A stretch of DNA of 64,000 bases. It comes from Bryopsis sp. KO-2023 (lineage: Eukaryota > Chlorophyta > Ulvophyceae > Bryopsidales > Bryopsidaceae). Positions 7,481 to 16,774 of this stretch are shown here, piece after piece. The position numbers and the translations under genes are program-made. The stretch covers positions 11,380,928-11,444,927 of the forward strand of contig BSYQ01000001.1 of the NCBI GenBank assembly GCA_030272585.1, read 5' to 3'. The number at the start of each line of letters is the position of its first letter. Within the stretch, counting starts at the first letter, position 1. A model generated the notes under the pieces. That model was not told the origin of the DNA. It was given only the letters and a program-made list of their open reading frames with translations, and did not search any database.

Positions 7481-9250
7481 TCAGCCGCCAGCTGGTTGTT
7501 CAGCTGGTTCGGCAGCTGGATCATCGACTGGCTCCGCCACCAAGTCGATCGGAGGCTCGTCCTCATCCAAATCCAAAGGAGGGAAATCCTCATCCAAAGG
7601 TGGAGGAAGAGGTCCCAAAGACGAGGGCTCCGAGGATGGACTCCTGCTGGACACGGAAGGACTTTTTCCTTCGTCCTGTTCTGGGTCCTGTTCTCCTTTT
7701 GTTTCTGGTTCGGGTGTTCTCTCTTTTTCCTGCTTCTCATACTCCTCCGCCCACTTTTTCACCAACGGACCCAAGCGCTTCAGGGCAAGGCCTTTCGGAA
7801 AGCCCATGTCCCTTCGCAAGCACTGATAGCACTCGGTGAGAGTTTGGGTCGTGGGTGGAGCCTGAAGGAGTGGCTGGAAGTCTGGCTCCCGCATGTCCAA
7901 ATGTAGGTCCTTCAGCTGAACCTGTGGCGGGTCGATTCGCTGTTCCTGCCACACCCCGTATAAGCGCACGAGGATAATCATGAGGTTCCAGTGGGTTCGG
8001 CACACCGTGTGGCTCGTGCATGTGGTGATCACGTAGCTATCCGCCAGCGCCGGCGGCGAATAGCACCACAAGCAGATCGGTGGCTTTTCCCCACGCCTGT
8101 CCTTGAACCTCTTGGACATGTCGGCGAGCGCCTCCTCTTCCTCTCTCTCCTTCCTTTTCTTGGGCGCCGACTTTTCGTCGGTCTTTCCCCCGGTCTGTCC
8201 CCCGGTCAGGTCGCGGATTCTCCTGGGTTGTGGCTCTGAGATCATATCGTCTGCAACGTCGGGAACGTCAAAGTGCCCCGGTGCACGATTTCTGATTCTC
8301 TCGAGCGTTTTGTCCACCTGCGTATAGTCATACCCGGCTAGCCGGTGGTTAACCGGAACGTTTCCTTTGCCGTAGTAGACAGGCTCCTCTCCGTCTCTGA
8401 TCGCAGCAGCAGCTCCAGCACCCTGCTCGATGATGTCGTCCATCGTCGCCCGACAAAGGTTTTCCACATAGTCCCCAAGGCGTGCGGGAACGCTGTGGAG
8501 CAACCGGCTCATCAACCCGGACTGTGCCTCAGACGAGTACACAGCCGTTTGCCAGGCCGACCTTTCGTCTGTGGACGTCAGGTGCGGCTGCTGTTTCGTC
8601 AGCTGCGCTTTCAGCTTTTTCTGCGTCTGGTTCGCAGAATCGAGCTCCTTTTGAAGCTGTTTCAGCTCCTGTTCGGCGGTTCCTCTCGCCTGCCGGGCGA
8701 TTTCCAGATCGTGTTCAAGTTGGGTTACTTGATTGCAGAGTCTTTGAGCTACACCCTCAAACTTTTTCAGGTGCTTCTCTGCCTGATCCGCCCGCGCGCG
8801 TTGTGCGTCGCGTTCTGCACGGAGTTCCAACACATCGTCCTGTAACCGTTGACACCTAGCTTGGAGAGTAGCTGGGTCGGCGTCCCGGTCGAGTGTTTTT
8901 CCTGTTCTGGAACTAGGTTTTTCCGGCAGTTTTTCCGGCAACTCTGTCGGTGGGCGAATTACGATCTTGGAGGTTCCTTTGAGCAACGATGTTTCGAAGT
9001 TCCGAAGTTTCGAAAGCACCGAAGGAGCTGGGAGAGTTTTCATGATTTTCGCCTTAGGTGGTGTGATAAGTGGTTTGGGTTCCCCTCTGGGTGGGCAAGC
9101 GTCGGCGAGAGTTCCACTTTTTCCTTTCCCGCCTTTCTCGCCGCCACTGCCTTTCGTTTTTCCGCTGCCACCCAGTTGTTTTCCACTCGACTCCTTTCCC
9201 TCAACCGCCTTATCACCACTGCGCCACATGATCGGGCTGTGCTTTGGCAT
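7481..9250 (-). CDS. ORF3 of element B: coiled coil plus RING-like zinc motif
   Basis: This 589-residue protein lies between pol and the 3' LTR, where envelope genes lie in other LTR elements, but I see no signal peptide or membrane segment. Residues 1-125 are basic and Gly/Lys-rich. A coiled coil covers about 125-225. Residues 230-360 form a likely folded segment. The zinc-ligand set is C393-x2-C396-x14-C411-x2-H414-x2-C417-x2-H420-W-x53-C474-x2-C477. The tail (505-589) is acidic and Pro-rich. The same ligand order occurs in the third ORFs of families C and F. A RING-type fold, and hence a ubiquitin-ligase or protein-binding role, is inference from spacing only. The start is the first Met of the open frame. 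How it is translated (spliced or internal RNA) is not visible. Confidence 0.8.
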   Translation of the reverse strand: MPKHSPIMWRSGDKAVEGKESSGKQLGGSGKTKGSGGEKGGKGKSGTLADACPPRGEPKPLITPPKAKIMKTLPAPSVLSKLRNFETSLLKGTSKIVIRPPTELPEKLPEKPSSRTGKTLDRDADPATLQARCQRLQDDVLELRAERDAQRARADQAEKHLKKFEGVAQRLCNQVTQLEHDLEIARQARGTAEQELKQLQKELDSANQTQKKLKAQLTKQQPHLTSTDERSAWQTAVYSSEAQSGLMSRLLHSVPARLGDYVENLCRATMDDIIEQGAGAAAAIRDGEEPVYYGKGNVPVNHRLAGYDYTQVDKTLERIRNRAPGHFDVPDVADDMISEPQPRRIRDLTGGQTGGKTDEKSAPKKRKEREEEEALADMSKRFKDRRGEKPPICLWCYSPPALADSYVITTCTSHTVCRTHWNLMIILVRLYGVWQEQRIDPPQVQLKDLHLDMREPDFQPLLQAPPTTQTLTECYQCLRRDMGFPKGLALKRLGPLVKKWAEEYEKQEKERTPEPETKGEQDPEQDEGKSPSVSSRSPSSEPSSLGPLPPPLDEDFPPLDLDEDEPPIDLVAEPVDDPAAEPAEQPAGG

Positions 9251-9869
9251 TCTCTTTGTTGGCTGCGCTTTGTTCTCCGACTAGTCTCCGACTTTTCTGT
9301 ATGCGCGCCGAGAATAACCAGGCCAAAATGATCGCAAGTCTGCTTTAAGATACGCTAGGCGTATTAGCTAACGTACCTCGGTAACGTGACACTCTATGGA
9401 GGTCGCCGTCACCACACGGGTTTGTGCCTATTTGATTTTACCCTAACTTGCTTATGTCAACTCAGTTCCACCTGCGGCGCAATCACGTGACCTCCAGGTC
9501 GGACATTAGCCCATCACTTGATCCAATGTCCCCATCACCTGTTGTCAGTCGCTATGAGCGTGTGAGTTGTGCGTTAGGTAAACCTCCCCGGAAAGAAAAC
9601 TGACCCCTAGCCCGTCCTGCGAACCGTTCACAGTTCTGTCACGGGAAAAGATAGCAACCCGTTCGCCGGAAAAGATGGAAACTTTCCCTAGGAAAAGATG
9701 GAAACTTTCCCTAGGCTTTTCCGGGAGTTCTACTTGGTGCTCTTTTCCTAAGTCTTTTTGGTATCCCATCTGGATAGCGTTCCAAATCGACTTTCTCGGC
9801 TTAATATTTTTCCCCCAGCTGGAAGGATAGTATTAAGTCGAGCGTGAACAGAGTGGTAATGATCCCTGT
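9251..9869. other. Spacer between pol and ORF3 of element B
   Basis: No gene is seen. A tandem duplication of a 26-bp unit containing GGAAAAGATGGAAACTTTCC lies at about 9655-9715. A hairpin built on GGCTTAATA and TATTAAGTC lies at about 9798-9840. Either could be a regulatory or RNA signal for the downstream ORF3; this is inference. Confidence 0.45.
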
Positions 9870-12800
9870 TTAGGTTCGAGTTCTGCGTTGGGCCCTAGTC
9901 TTTTTCTTAGACTGGGTCACTTGTTTATTCTCCGGTTTGTTGGCTAAGTACTCCTTAAGCAAGTCCTGGGCATTGGCCAGGTGGCTTTCTGGCTCCCAGG
10001 TGGATTCCATCAAATCGTAGCCCTTCCAAAGGATCAGGTACTCCTTGCGAGTAGTGCCCCGATCTCTGAGGATGCGCTCGACCTCGAATTCGATGGTTCC
10101 ATCCACTAGCTCCCCCTCTGGAGCGTCTATCTCTCGCTGATCGTCATCAAGCCGAGAGTAAGCCTTCAGTTTCGACACATGGAAAGTTGGGTGGATTTTC
10201 CAGTGGTCGGGAAGGTCAAGACGGTAGGCGACAGCCCCAATTCGGCTAGCCACCCGGAAAGGTCCAACAAATCGTCGGCGGATTTTCGGTGGGATTTTCT
10301 GAAGTGAAGCAAGGGGAATATACTTGCTTTGTACCAGCACTTCATCGCCAACCTGAAAATCCACTTTCCTTCGACGTTTGTTTGCTGAGGTGCACATGCG
10401 GTTCTGTGCCTCTGCGTATTTCGCCTTAGCGTTTCGCATTTGGTCGTCCATTCGACGTACCATCTCAGCCGCCATTTCCGATTCATCGCCCGTCCGAACT
10501 CCCTTCCTGGCAACAACTATCTGCCCCATGTTCTGGCCATACAGAAGATGGGCTGGCGCGTAGCCTGTGGAGACATTCCGTGAATTATTTGCGGCAAATT
10601 CCGCGGTCGGCAAATAATCCACCCAACGGTCTGGATACCGTTCCACATACGGACGCAGGAAATCCTCCAGCACCCGGATGGTGACTTCCGACTGCCCATC
10701 CGTTTGAGGATGGTATGCAGTGCTCATCCGGAGCTGGGTACCTAAAAGTTTGAAAAGGGAGGTCCAGAACAAACTTGTGAACCTTGGATCCCGATCCGAA
10801 ACTATGATTTTAGGCAGCCCGTAGTGTTTGTATATGTTCTCCACGAACAGCTTTGCGTATTCTGGCGCCGTGATAGTTTTGTTACAGGGTACGAACCTCG
10901 CATACTTCGTCAATCGGTCTACAAAGACAGCGATTGCTGTGAAGCCATGGGAAGACGGTAGGTCGGTAACCAAGTCCGTCGTGATCTGTTCCCATTTCTG
11001 GTCTGGGATAGGCAACGGCTGCAAAAGACCTTTCTGTCTTTGCAAGTCCGATTTGTTTAGTTGACAAGTTGGGCACGTTTTCACGTATGCCTTTACGGCT
11101 AACCCAACGCCTTTCCACCAGTAACTGCGGGTAAGTACTTCGGTCATGCGGTCTGCTCCAACATGACCTGCACTGGGAACGTCGTGATGCTCTTCCAGAA
11201 TCCGTTTCTGGAAAGAAGCAGGGACCACAAGCAAACTAGGACCTGGGTCTGTCTTGGTATAATACAGGAACCCGTCGTCCAGCTTATATTGCGGAGAAAC
11301 CCCTCGTTCCATCCTTTCAAAGATAGGCTTGAGTTGTTCATCACTTCTCAAAGCCTCTTTCCATGCCTCCTTCTCTGCCACTTCCCAAGTGGAGAGGTTA
11401 TTGAGCTGGTCTGGCGGACCAGGAAGGCTCCGGGATAACGCATCAGCCAAGACATTGGCTTTCCCCTGGATATAGACGATTTTTGGACCTATGGATTGGA
11501 AAAACCCTGAGTTTAACCACCGGGTTTGGGTCCGCGACAACGTGCTCTGGTTCATGAAGTGGGTGATCGGTTTGTGGTCCGTCAACACCTTCACACCCCC
11601 ATCGCATCCCTCAAGGTAGTGTCGCCACTGGGCTAAAGCATATGCTATTGCCCCCAGCTCCCGCTCATATGCGGAGTATCGCGTTTCAGCTGGTTTTAAT
11701 CGTCTGGAAAGGTATGCAATTGGTTGCAAACCTTTCCCATGATCCTGGGTAAGAACCGCTCCATATGCAGTTCCAGATGCATCCGTTATTACGGTGTACT
11801 CCTTAGCCGGATCAGGAAGGAGTAAGATCGGTGCGCGGCTAATCCGATCCTTAAGTTCGTTGTAGGCATTGCGTTGGTTCAGCCCCCATTCCCAGACAGT
11901 ATCCTTCTTGGTTAGATCTGTCAAGGGACTCGCAATCCTAGCGAACTCAGGAATGAACTTACGATAGTAAGACACCATTCCCAGGAAACTTCGCACATCA
12001 GTGACCGAAGTTAACTCCTTCCATTGTTGAATAGCCTTAACCTTATCCTGCATCGGTTGAAGGCCTTTTTCCGACAAATGATACCCCAGGTAGTCCGTCT
12101 CTGCTACCCCTACTTCGCACTTACTGGCTTTTGCGTATAACTTATGTTTCCGCAACCGTTCAAAGACCAGTTTTAGGTGCTCGACGTGCTCTTCCACCGA
12201 GTTGGAAAAGACCAGGATGTCGTCGATAAACACCACTACAAATTCGTCAAGGAACTCCCCCAGCAAATCCTGAACCATGGTCTGGAACTGGGCTGGGCAG
12301 TTGGTCATTCCGAACGGACACACGAGAAATTCGAAATGTCCGTATCTCGTCCGGAATGCCGTCTTGGGAGTATCCTTGGGTCGAACGGGAAACTGCCAGT
12401 AGCCTGAGCGGAGGTCGATCTTCGTATAGATCTTCGCTCTGGCGAGACGGTCCATTAACTCCTCAGGAAGAGGGAGTGGATACCTATTCTTTACCGTGAA
12501 TTTGTTTATCCAACGGTAATCCACACACATTCTCAACCCTCCGTCTTTCTTGGGAACAAAGAGTATGGGTGCGCCCCAGGGACTCTCGGAGGGTCGGATC
12601 TTCCTTTGTTCGAGGAGGTAATCCACCTGTGTCCTAACTTCGTCCAGCTCGGCTGGAGAGAGTTTGTACAAGGGACGGTGGATTGGGGTCATTTGTTCGT
12701 CCTCCAGGTCCACCTTAAATTCGTGGCCTTTTCTGACTGGAGGAACGCCGGGTGGTAAGTCTTTCGGGAACACATCCTTGAAACTTGTGAGGACAGCCTT

Positions 12801-13988
12801 GATCCTTGGGTCGAGACCCGAATGCATTACCTTTTCCACATCCGGCTGGAGATAAGCTGGTGTGGTTCCAGTAGCGTTCAAACGCTCTTCTGGAATTCCC
12901 GGATATGGATACTGCATGAGATGTGCCATATCTTCCGGGGTGGTTGGTCGCACAACCACAAGGTATGCCTGATCAATTTCTGGACTGTTCTTCACGAGCG
13001 AGAATAACTTCTTCGCTGAGACTGTATCAATAGCCGGTGCTAGGTGCTGTAAGTAATCTGATGGTCGTTCCTTCATAGGAACAGTTGTCCATCCAGCACC
13101 CACTGGAACTTTGAGCGTGCCTGTTGCAAAGTCCAGTTTGGGATTGGTCTGCATCAACCAAGGAAGCCCTAGTATCATGTCATACGAAAGGTTTGGGAAG
13201 ACGTCTGCGGAAAGGGTTGTGGTATAAGTACCCATCCTGAGCTGCAAGTCTTCGCATCGCCGATCAAGTGAACATAGGGTTCCGTCCGCCAAAGTGACTC
13301 CCTTTTTGCACTCGGTTGTTTCGAGTTTCAGTCTCGTAACTAGTTTCTTGGTAATGTAGTTCTCCGTTGCACCACAATCAACATAGGCGGAGATCGGTAC
13401 TCCTCCTAATCTGGCTCGGATCTCATATCCCATAAATTTCAAATGGTTAGGACCTCCTAGTGGTAACATACGCTCAGAAGGTGAATACTGACCTTCATCC
13501 ACTTTTTGTCCTCTACCTGTTCCCTGAACAGGGGCTGCTGACTCGTCAGTTGGTGGTGAGCGAGTGGCAGGCTTATTTGATTCCCTTGCGGGTTCCCTTC
13601 CTTCCGGACTTCGTTTCGTTCCTTGAGGCGGGAACGATACCGAATTCTCAGTTCCTTCAGGACTACCAAGGTCTCCATGAACAGAGTCGACAGGTTCCGA
13701 ACTTGATTCTGAACTTGTCCTAGTAAGCGTGCTGCACTTACTGGATCGAGTTTCCAACTTAGCACTCATAATCGATCCCTCTGCACCTTGGGTAGCATTC
13801 TTTTCTATTTCCCCTTGTGCTCTTTTATTCACTTCTGCATTTCGAGCTAACCTTTCTTTTCTAAGAAGTTTCTGGCGCTGCTTATATCTGTGACGGCGTG
13901 CCCTTCTGCGTTTCGCCGAACGAGTCTGGGCTCTGTTCATCCGGCTTTTTCGTTTAACCATTTCTTGAACTTTTCGCCCTCTGGACAC
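9870..13988 (-). CDS. pol: Pol of element B: protease, RT, RNase H, integrase, chromodomain
   Basis: The open frame is 1372 residues and is entered by -1 frameshifting near 13952. An Arg/Lys-rich N terminus (about 12-50) precedes an aspartic protease with D204-C-G in place of the usual DTG/DSG. Reverse transcriptase follows with FIDD at about 589-592, then RNase H (TDAS, RELGA, TDHKP). Integrase has an HHCC finger ending CPTC, catalytic Asp in TTDLV and SDRDPRF, and Glu in QSEVTIR. A GPY/F module and a chromodomain (ILWKGY, STWEPE) end the protein. Together these make a full Ty3/gypsy chromovirus Pol. The chromodomain usually directs integration to modified histones (family knowledge). No broken motif was seen. 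Confidence 0.95.
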   Translation of the reverse strand: MSRGRKVQEMVKRKSRMNRAQTRSAKRRRARRHRYKQRQKLLRKERLARNAEVNKRAQGEIEKNATQGAEGSIMSAKLETRSSKCSTLTRTSSESSSEPVDSVHGDLGSPEGTENSVSFPPQGTKRSPEGREPARESNKPATRSPPTDESAAPVQGTGRGQKVDEGQYSPSERMLPLGGPNHLKFMGYEIRARLGGVPISAYVDCGATENYITKKLVTRLKLETTECKKGVTLADGTLCSLDRRCEDLQLRMGTYTTTLSADVFPNLSYDMILGLPWLMQTNPKLDFATGTLKVPVGAGWTTVPMKERPSDYLQHLAPAIDTVSAKKLFSLVKNSPEIDQAYLVVVRPTTPEDMAHLMQYPYPGIPEERLNATGTTPAYLQPDVEKVMHSGLDPRIKAVLTSFKDVFPKDLPPGVPPVRKGHEFKVDLEDEQMTPIHRPLYKLSPAELDEVRTQVDYLLEQRKIRPSESPWGAPILFVPKKDGGLRMCVDYRWINKFTVKNRYPLPLPEELMDRLARAKIYTKIDLRSGYWQFPVRPKDTPKTAFRTRYGHFEFLVCPFGMTNCPAQFQTMVQDLLGEFLDEFVVVFIDDILVFSNSVEEHVEHLKLVFERLRKHKLYAKASKCEVGVAETDYLGYHLSEKGLQPMQDKVKAIQQWKELTSVTDVRSFLGMVSYYRKFIPEFARIASPLTDLTKKDTVWEWGLNQRNAYNELKDRISRAPILLLPDPAKEYTVITDASGTAYGAVLTQDHGKGLQPIAYLSRRLKPAETRYSAYERELGAIAYALAQWRHYLEGCDGGVKVLTDHKPITHFMNQSTLSRTQTRWLNSGFFQSIGPKIVYIQGKANVLADALSRSLPGPPDQLNNLSTWEVAEKEAWKEALRSDEQLKPIFERMERGVSPQYKLDDGFLYYTKTDPGPSLLVVPASFQKRILEEHHDVPSAGHVGADRMTEVLTRSYWWKGVGLAVKAYVKTCPTCQLNKSDLQRQKGLLQPLPIPDQKWEQITTDLVTDLPSSHGFTAIAVFVDRLTKYARFVPCNKTITAPEYAKLFVENIYKHYGLPKIIVSDRDPRFTSLFWTSLFKLLGTQLRMSTAYHPQTDGQSEVTIRVLEDFLRPYVERYPDRWVDYLPTAEFAANNSRNVSTGYAPAHLLYGQNMGQIVVARKGVRTGDESEMAAEMVRRMDDQMRNAKAKYAEAQNRMCTSANKRRRKVDFQVGDEVLVQSKYIPLASLQKIPPKIRRRFVGPFRVASRIGAVAYRLDLPDHWKIHPTFHVSKLKAYSRLDDDQREIDAPEGELVDGTIEFEVERILRDRGTTRKEYLILWKGYDLMESTWEPESHLANAQDLLKEYLANKPENKQVTQSKKKTRAQRRTRT

Positions 13989-16774
13989 TTACTTTGAATA
14001 TGTCCAGTTTTTCCACACATATAGCATTTAGGATTTGCGCCTCCACCTCCACGTCCTTGATTCCTGCCACCACCTCGTCCGCGACCTCGGCCACCACCCC
14101 TTCCCCGACCTCGACCTTGGCCAATGTTTTGTGCCTGGTCTGGCTGGGGTTGCTGTTGGCCACCCATCTGGTTTGCCTTATCAGTCTGGGGTTGGTTTTG
14201 CTTTTTATTTTGGCCTCGGCCTTTACCTCCGCGCCACCGTCCGCGGCCACGAAAGTTTCCTCCTCCGGATGAGGCAATAGCATCAAGACGAGCCGCCGTC
14301 TGGATCGCCAACTCAATGCCGTGCGGCACTTGAGCCACAGTTTGTTGTTTGATATGGAACTTTAACCCGTCCACGAAGAAGAAGTATTGTTCTTCATCTG
14401 TCATGTTGGGAATCCTCAGCACTTGTTCTCGGAAAGCAACAATGTACTGGTGCACTGACCCAGTCTGTTTCAGGTTCCGTAAGGAGCGCCTGGCTACATC
14501 AGACATTCTGGTGGGTTCAAATGCTTGGACCAGTTCCTCAACAAACTCAATCCAATTTGTGATTGGATGTCTTTTTCCTTCCCTTGTACGCAGATCCTGG
14601 ACGTTTCGCCACTGAGCAGCAGCTCCGGTCAGGTTACTGCGGAAGAGCCTGAACCATACGCTCTCATCGATGTCCAAAGTCTGGCAATAGACCGTCATTT
14701 CTAGTTGCCAATCTCTGATCCATCGCTGACCATCACCTGAGAAGGCCTTTGGGAAAGGAATACGAACGGATGACGGAATCCGTCCGTGGCGATCTTGCGG
14801 AGCAGCAAAGCCTTGGTTAGGGTCTGGAGGACCCCCACCTCCACCTCCGCCACCTCCACCTCCACCTGGGTGGTACGGCCATCCACCACCCCCACCTCCA
14901 CCTGGTCCGGAAAGGAAAGATCCCCCTCCACTTCCAGGTGGTCCTCCTCCGCCTCCGCCTCCACCCCCAGGTCCACCTCCGGGTCCCCCTCCACCACCAC
15001 CAGATCGATTTCCACCCTGTGGCTGGCTTGATGGAGTTGAGGGATAAGAACCCCACCCGTAATACGGGTTACTCGCGGAAGGTGCTCCGTATTGGTTTAC
15101 GGATTGTCCCAAACTTGGTTGGGTGCCTGGTTGGTTTCCTGGTTGCATACCAGGTTGGGTGTTAAGAGCCGGGATTAGATAGAAGACAGACAGCGGAACT
15201 GTCGTCAGTGGTTGTGTTAACATGGATGTCGTTGGTGGTAACACACTCGTTACAGGGACACTAAGTATGGGTCTGGCTGTGCCAAGTTGACCCGCTTGGC
15301 CGAATGGTGCGCCCATTGCCATAGTTTGTGGCGGCGCAAGACTCCATGCCGTCCGTGTTCTTGGGGATGTAAATAAACCCCAGGAAGATGGAGAACCTCC
15401 ACCCACGGAGTCTGCGACAGTTGTCGATGGGCTGCGACCACCCAATCCTCCTAATGTGGTTAGACCAGTAAAAGTACTCAGATCCGGAACAGGTGGTACC
15501 GGAAATGGGATACTGGTAAGAGGAGTGGATGACACAAAAGGAACGCTTGCGGCTGCAGCTGTCGTGGCCGGCAAAGTGACCGTGCCAGTTCCTGCTCCCA
15601 TCATACCCACTACAACTGGGTCCTGAGCCGGGACTCGAACTTTCTCCCGTTTTTTCCACGCACTCAGTGTTTCTTTGAACTTAGAATCAACATACTTGGA
15701 TAGGTTACTTTCCAAAGTCTGCTGTTTCTCTGTCGCGTCTGATAGAAATTTCTCCATCAGTTGCATCGACCTGTGTCCTCCTGCAGTGTCATCAGAACTC
15801 ACACTGCCTCGTTCCGCTCTTCTTTGTTTGCGTTGTTCTTCGGCTTGGTGTAAGTCCCGCAACACTTTTAGGCTCTGGCTTACCAAGCCTGAGAGTGTGT
15901 CTAGCTGGCCTTGGTGGTCGACTTGCTCGCACCGAGACTCATCAGTAGTCCGAGCTAGGTTATCCAGCGTTGTCTGCTGTAGGCGCATACCTTCAGCAAC
16001 TTTTGTCAGAGAGGCTTGCAGAGACAGAATTTGTTTCTCCCTGAGCGCATTGGTCTGATCAACAGCTTCAGCTTGGGTACGGGCTGATTCCTGCAGTCGA
16101 TCAAGTCGCTCTTGCAGAATAGCCTCGTTATCATATTTACCCAACAGATTTCTGTCGATCCGCTCTGTGGACTTTATATTCTGTTCCAGCAATTTGTGCT
16201 GGTGGTCTAACAATTTCTGTTGTCTTTCTATAGACTCAGTATTTTGTTTGACCAGCTTCTGGGCCTCCTTCCTGACATAGAGCACGAACTGCTCATATTC
16301 CTCTTTCAGTTCGCCTTTTAAGGTCGACTCTGCACGCTGAACCTGCTCGTGAACTTGTCCTTCCAGGTTTTGTGCGACCTCTTGCACATTCGAGGAGACA
16401 GCGGCATACACATGCTCAGCTGTGTCCCTAAGTTGTCCCTCGTCCACACCATGAACGTGCACCTCCTGCTGGTGGACGTTTATGTGCTGATGTTCATGGT
16501 GAAGGATGTTGGTGACTTCTATTGTCGGGACGTCCTCCATATCCTCATCATACTCCTCGTCCCCGGACTCTTCCGACTCTTGTTCAGAGTCTAAGTCTGC
16601 GTCCGGTTCCTCAACCTGGTCGGGTACATGTCTGTCCCACTGCAAATCATGTATTTGCTGCGCTGGTGGGTGCACCACATCTGGATAAACCACGGGAATT
16701 AGTTGGTTATCCACCACCTCTTCCTCCTCAGGAGGTGGAATAGGTGGTAGCTGTGGCGGCGTCTGGCCGGACAT
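13937..16774 (-). CDS. gag: Gag of element B with long coiled-coil N terminus
   Basis: This 945-residue Gag is longer than typical Ty3 Gags. Residues 1-85 are Pro-rich then acidic. A long coiled-coil region runs over about 110-375. A Ser/Thr/Pro-rich stretch is followed by a Gly/Pro-rich linker (about 560-660) with long Gly runs. The capsid-like domain lies at about 665-850 (FSGDGQRWIRDWQ near its start), followed by a Gly/Arg-rich basic tract. A CCHC knuckle CYMCGKTGHIQSKC sits near 917-930. It would form virus-like particles and bind RNA in the cytoplasm. The same plan (coil, Gly linker, capsid, Gly/Arg-rich tract, knuckle) recurs in family F. The pol frame overlaps by about 50 bases. Confidence 0.92.
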   Translation of the reverse strand: MSGQTPPQLPPIPPPEEEEVVDNQLIPVVYPDVVHPPAQQIHDLQWDRHVPDQVEEPDADLDSEQESEESGDEEYDEDMEDVPTIEVTNILHHEHQHINVHQQEVHVHGVDEGQLRDTAEHVYAAVSSNVQEVAQNLEGQVHEQVQRAESTLKGELKEEYEQFVLYVRKEAQKLVKQNTESIERQQKLLDHQHKLLEQNIKSTERIDRNLLGKYDNEAILQERLDRLQESARTQAEAVDQTNALREKQILSLQASLTKVAEGMRLQQTTLDNLARTTDESRCEQVDHQGQLDTLSGLVSQSLKVLRDLHQAEEQRKQRRAERGSVSSDDTAGGHRSMQLMEKFLSDATEKQQTLESNLSKYVDSKFKETLSAWKKREKVRVPAQDPVVVGMMGAGTGTVTLPATTAAAASVPFVSSTPLTSIPFPVPPVPDLSTFTGLTTLGGLGGRSPSTTVADSVGGGSPSSWGLFTSPRTRTAWSLAPPQTMAMGAPFGQAGQLGTARPILSVPVTSVLPPTTSMLTQPLTTVPLSVFYLIPALNTQPGMQPGNQPGTQPSLGQSVNQYGAPSASNPYYGWGSYPSTPSSQPQGGNRSGGGGGGPGGGPGGGGGGGGGPPGSGGGSFLSGPGGGGGGGWPYHPGGGGGGGGGGGGPPDPNQGFAAPQDRHGRIPSSVRIPFPKAFSGDGQRWIRDWQLEMTVYCQTLDIDESVWFRLFRSNLTGAAAQWRNVQDLRTREGKRHPITNWIEFVEELVQAFEPTRMSDVARRSLRNLKQTGSVHQYIVAFREQVLRIPNMTDEEQYFFFVDGLKFHIKQQTVAQVPHGIELAIQTAARLDAIASSGGGNFRGRGRWRGGKGRGQNKKQNQPQTDKANQMGGQQQPQPDQAQNIGQGRGRGRGGGRGRGRGGGRNQGRGGGGANPKCYMCGKTGHIQSKCPEGEKFKKWLNEKAG
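13952..13958 (-). other. GTTAAAC slippery heptamer, gag end of element B
   Basis: In the gag frame the minus strand reads TGG TTA AAC GAA, so G_TTA_AAC has the register needed for -1 slippage into pol, which is open in -1. Gag stops 12 bases later at TGA (13937-13939). GUUAAAC is the heptamer known from equine arteritis virus. The same word sits at the gag end of family F. Confidence 0.75.

Noticed and set aside
7481..9250. ORF3 as a retroviral envelope gene because of its position
   Set aside because: No signal peptide, no membrane anchor and no furin-like site are visible; the protein is a coiled coil with zinc ligands and charged tails.
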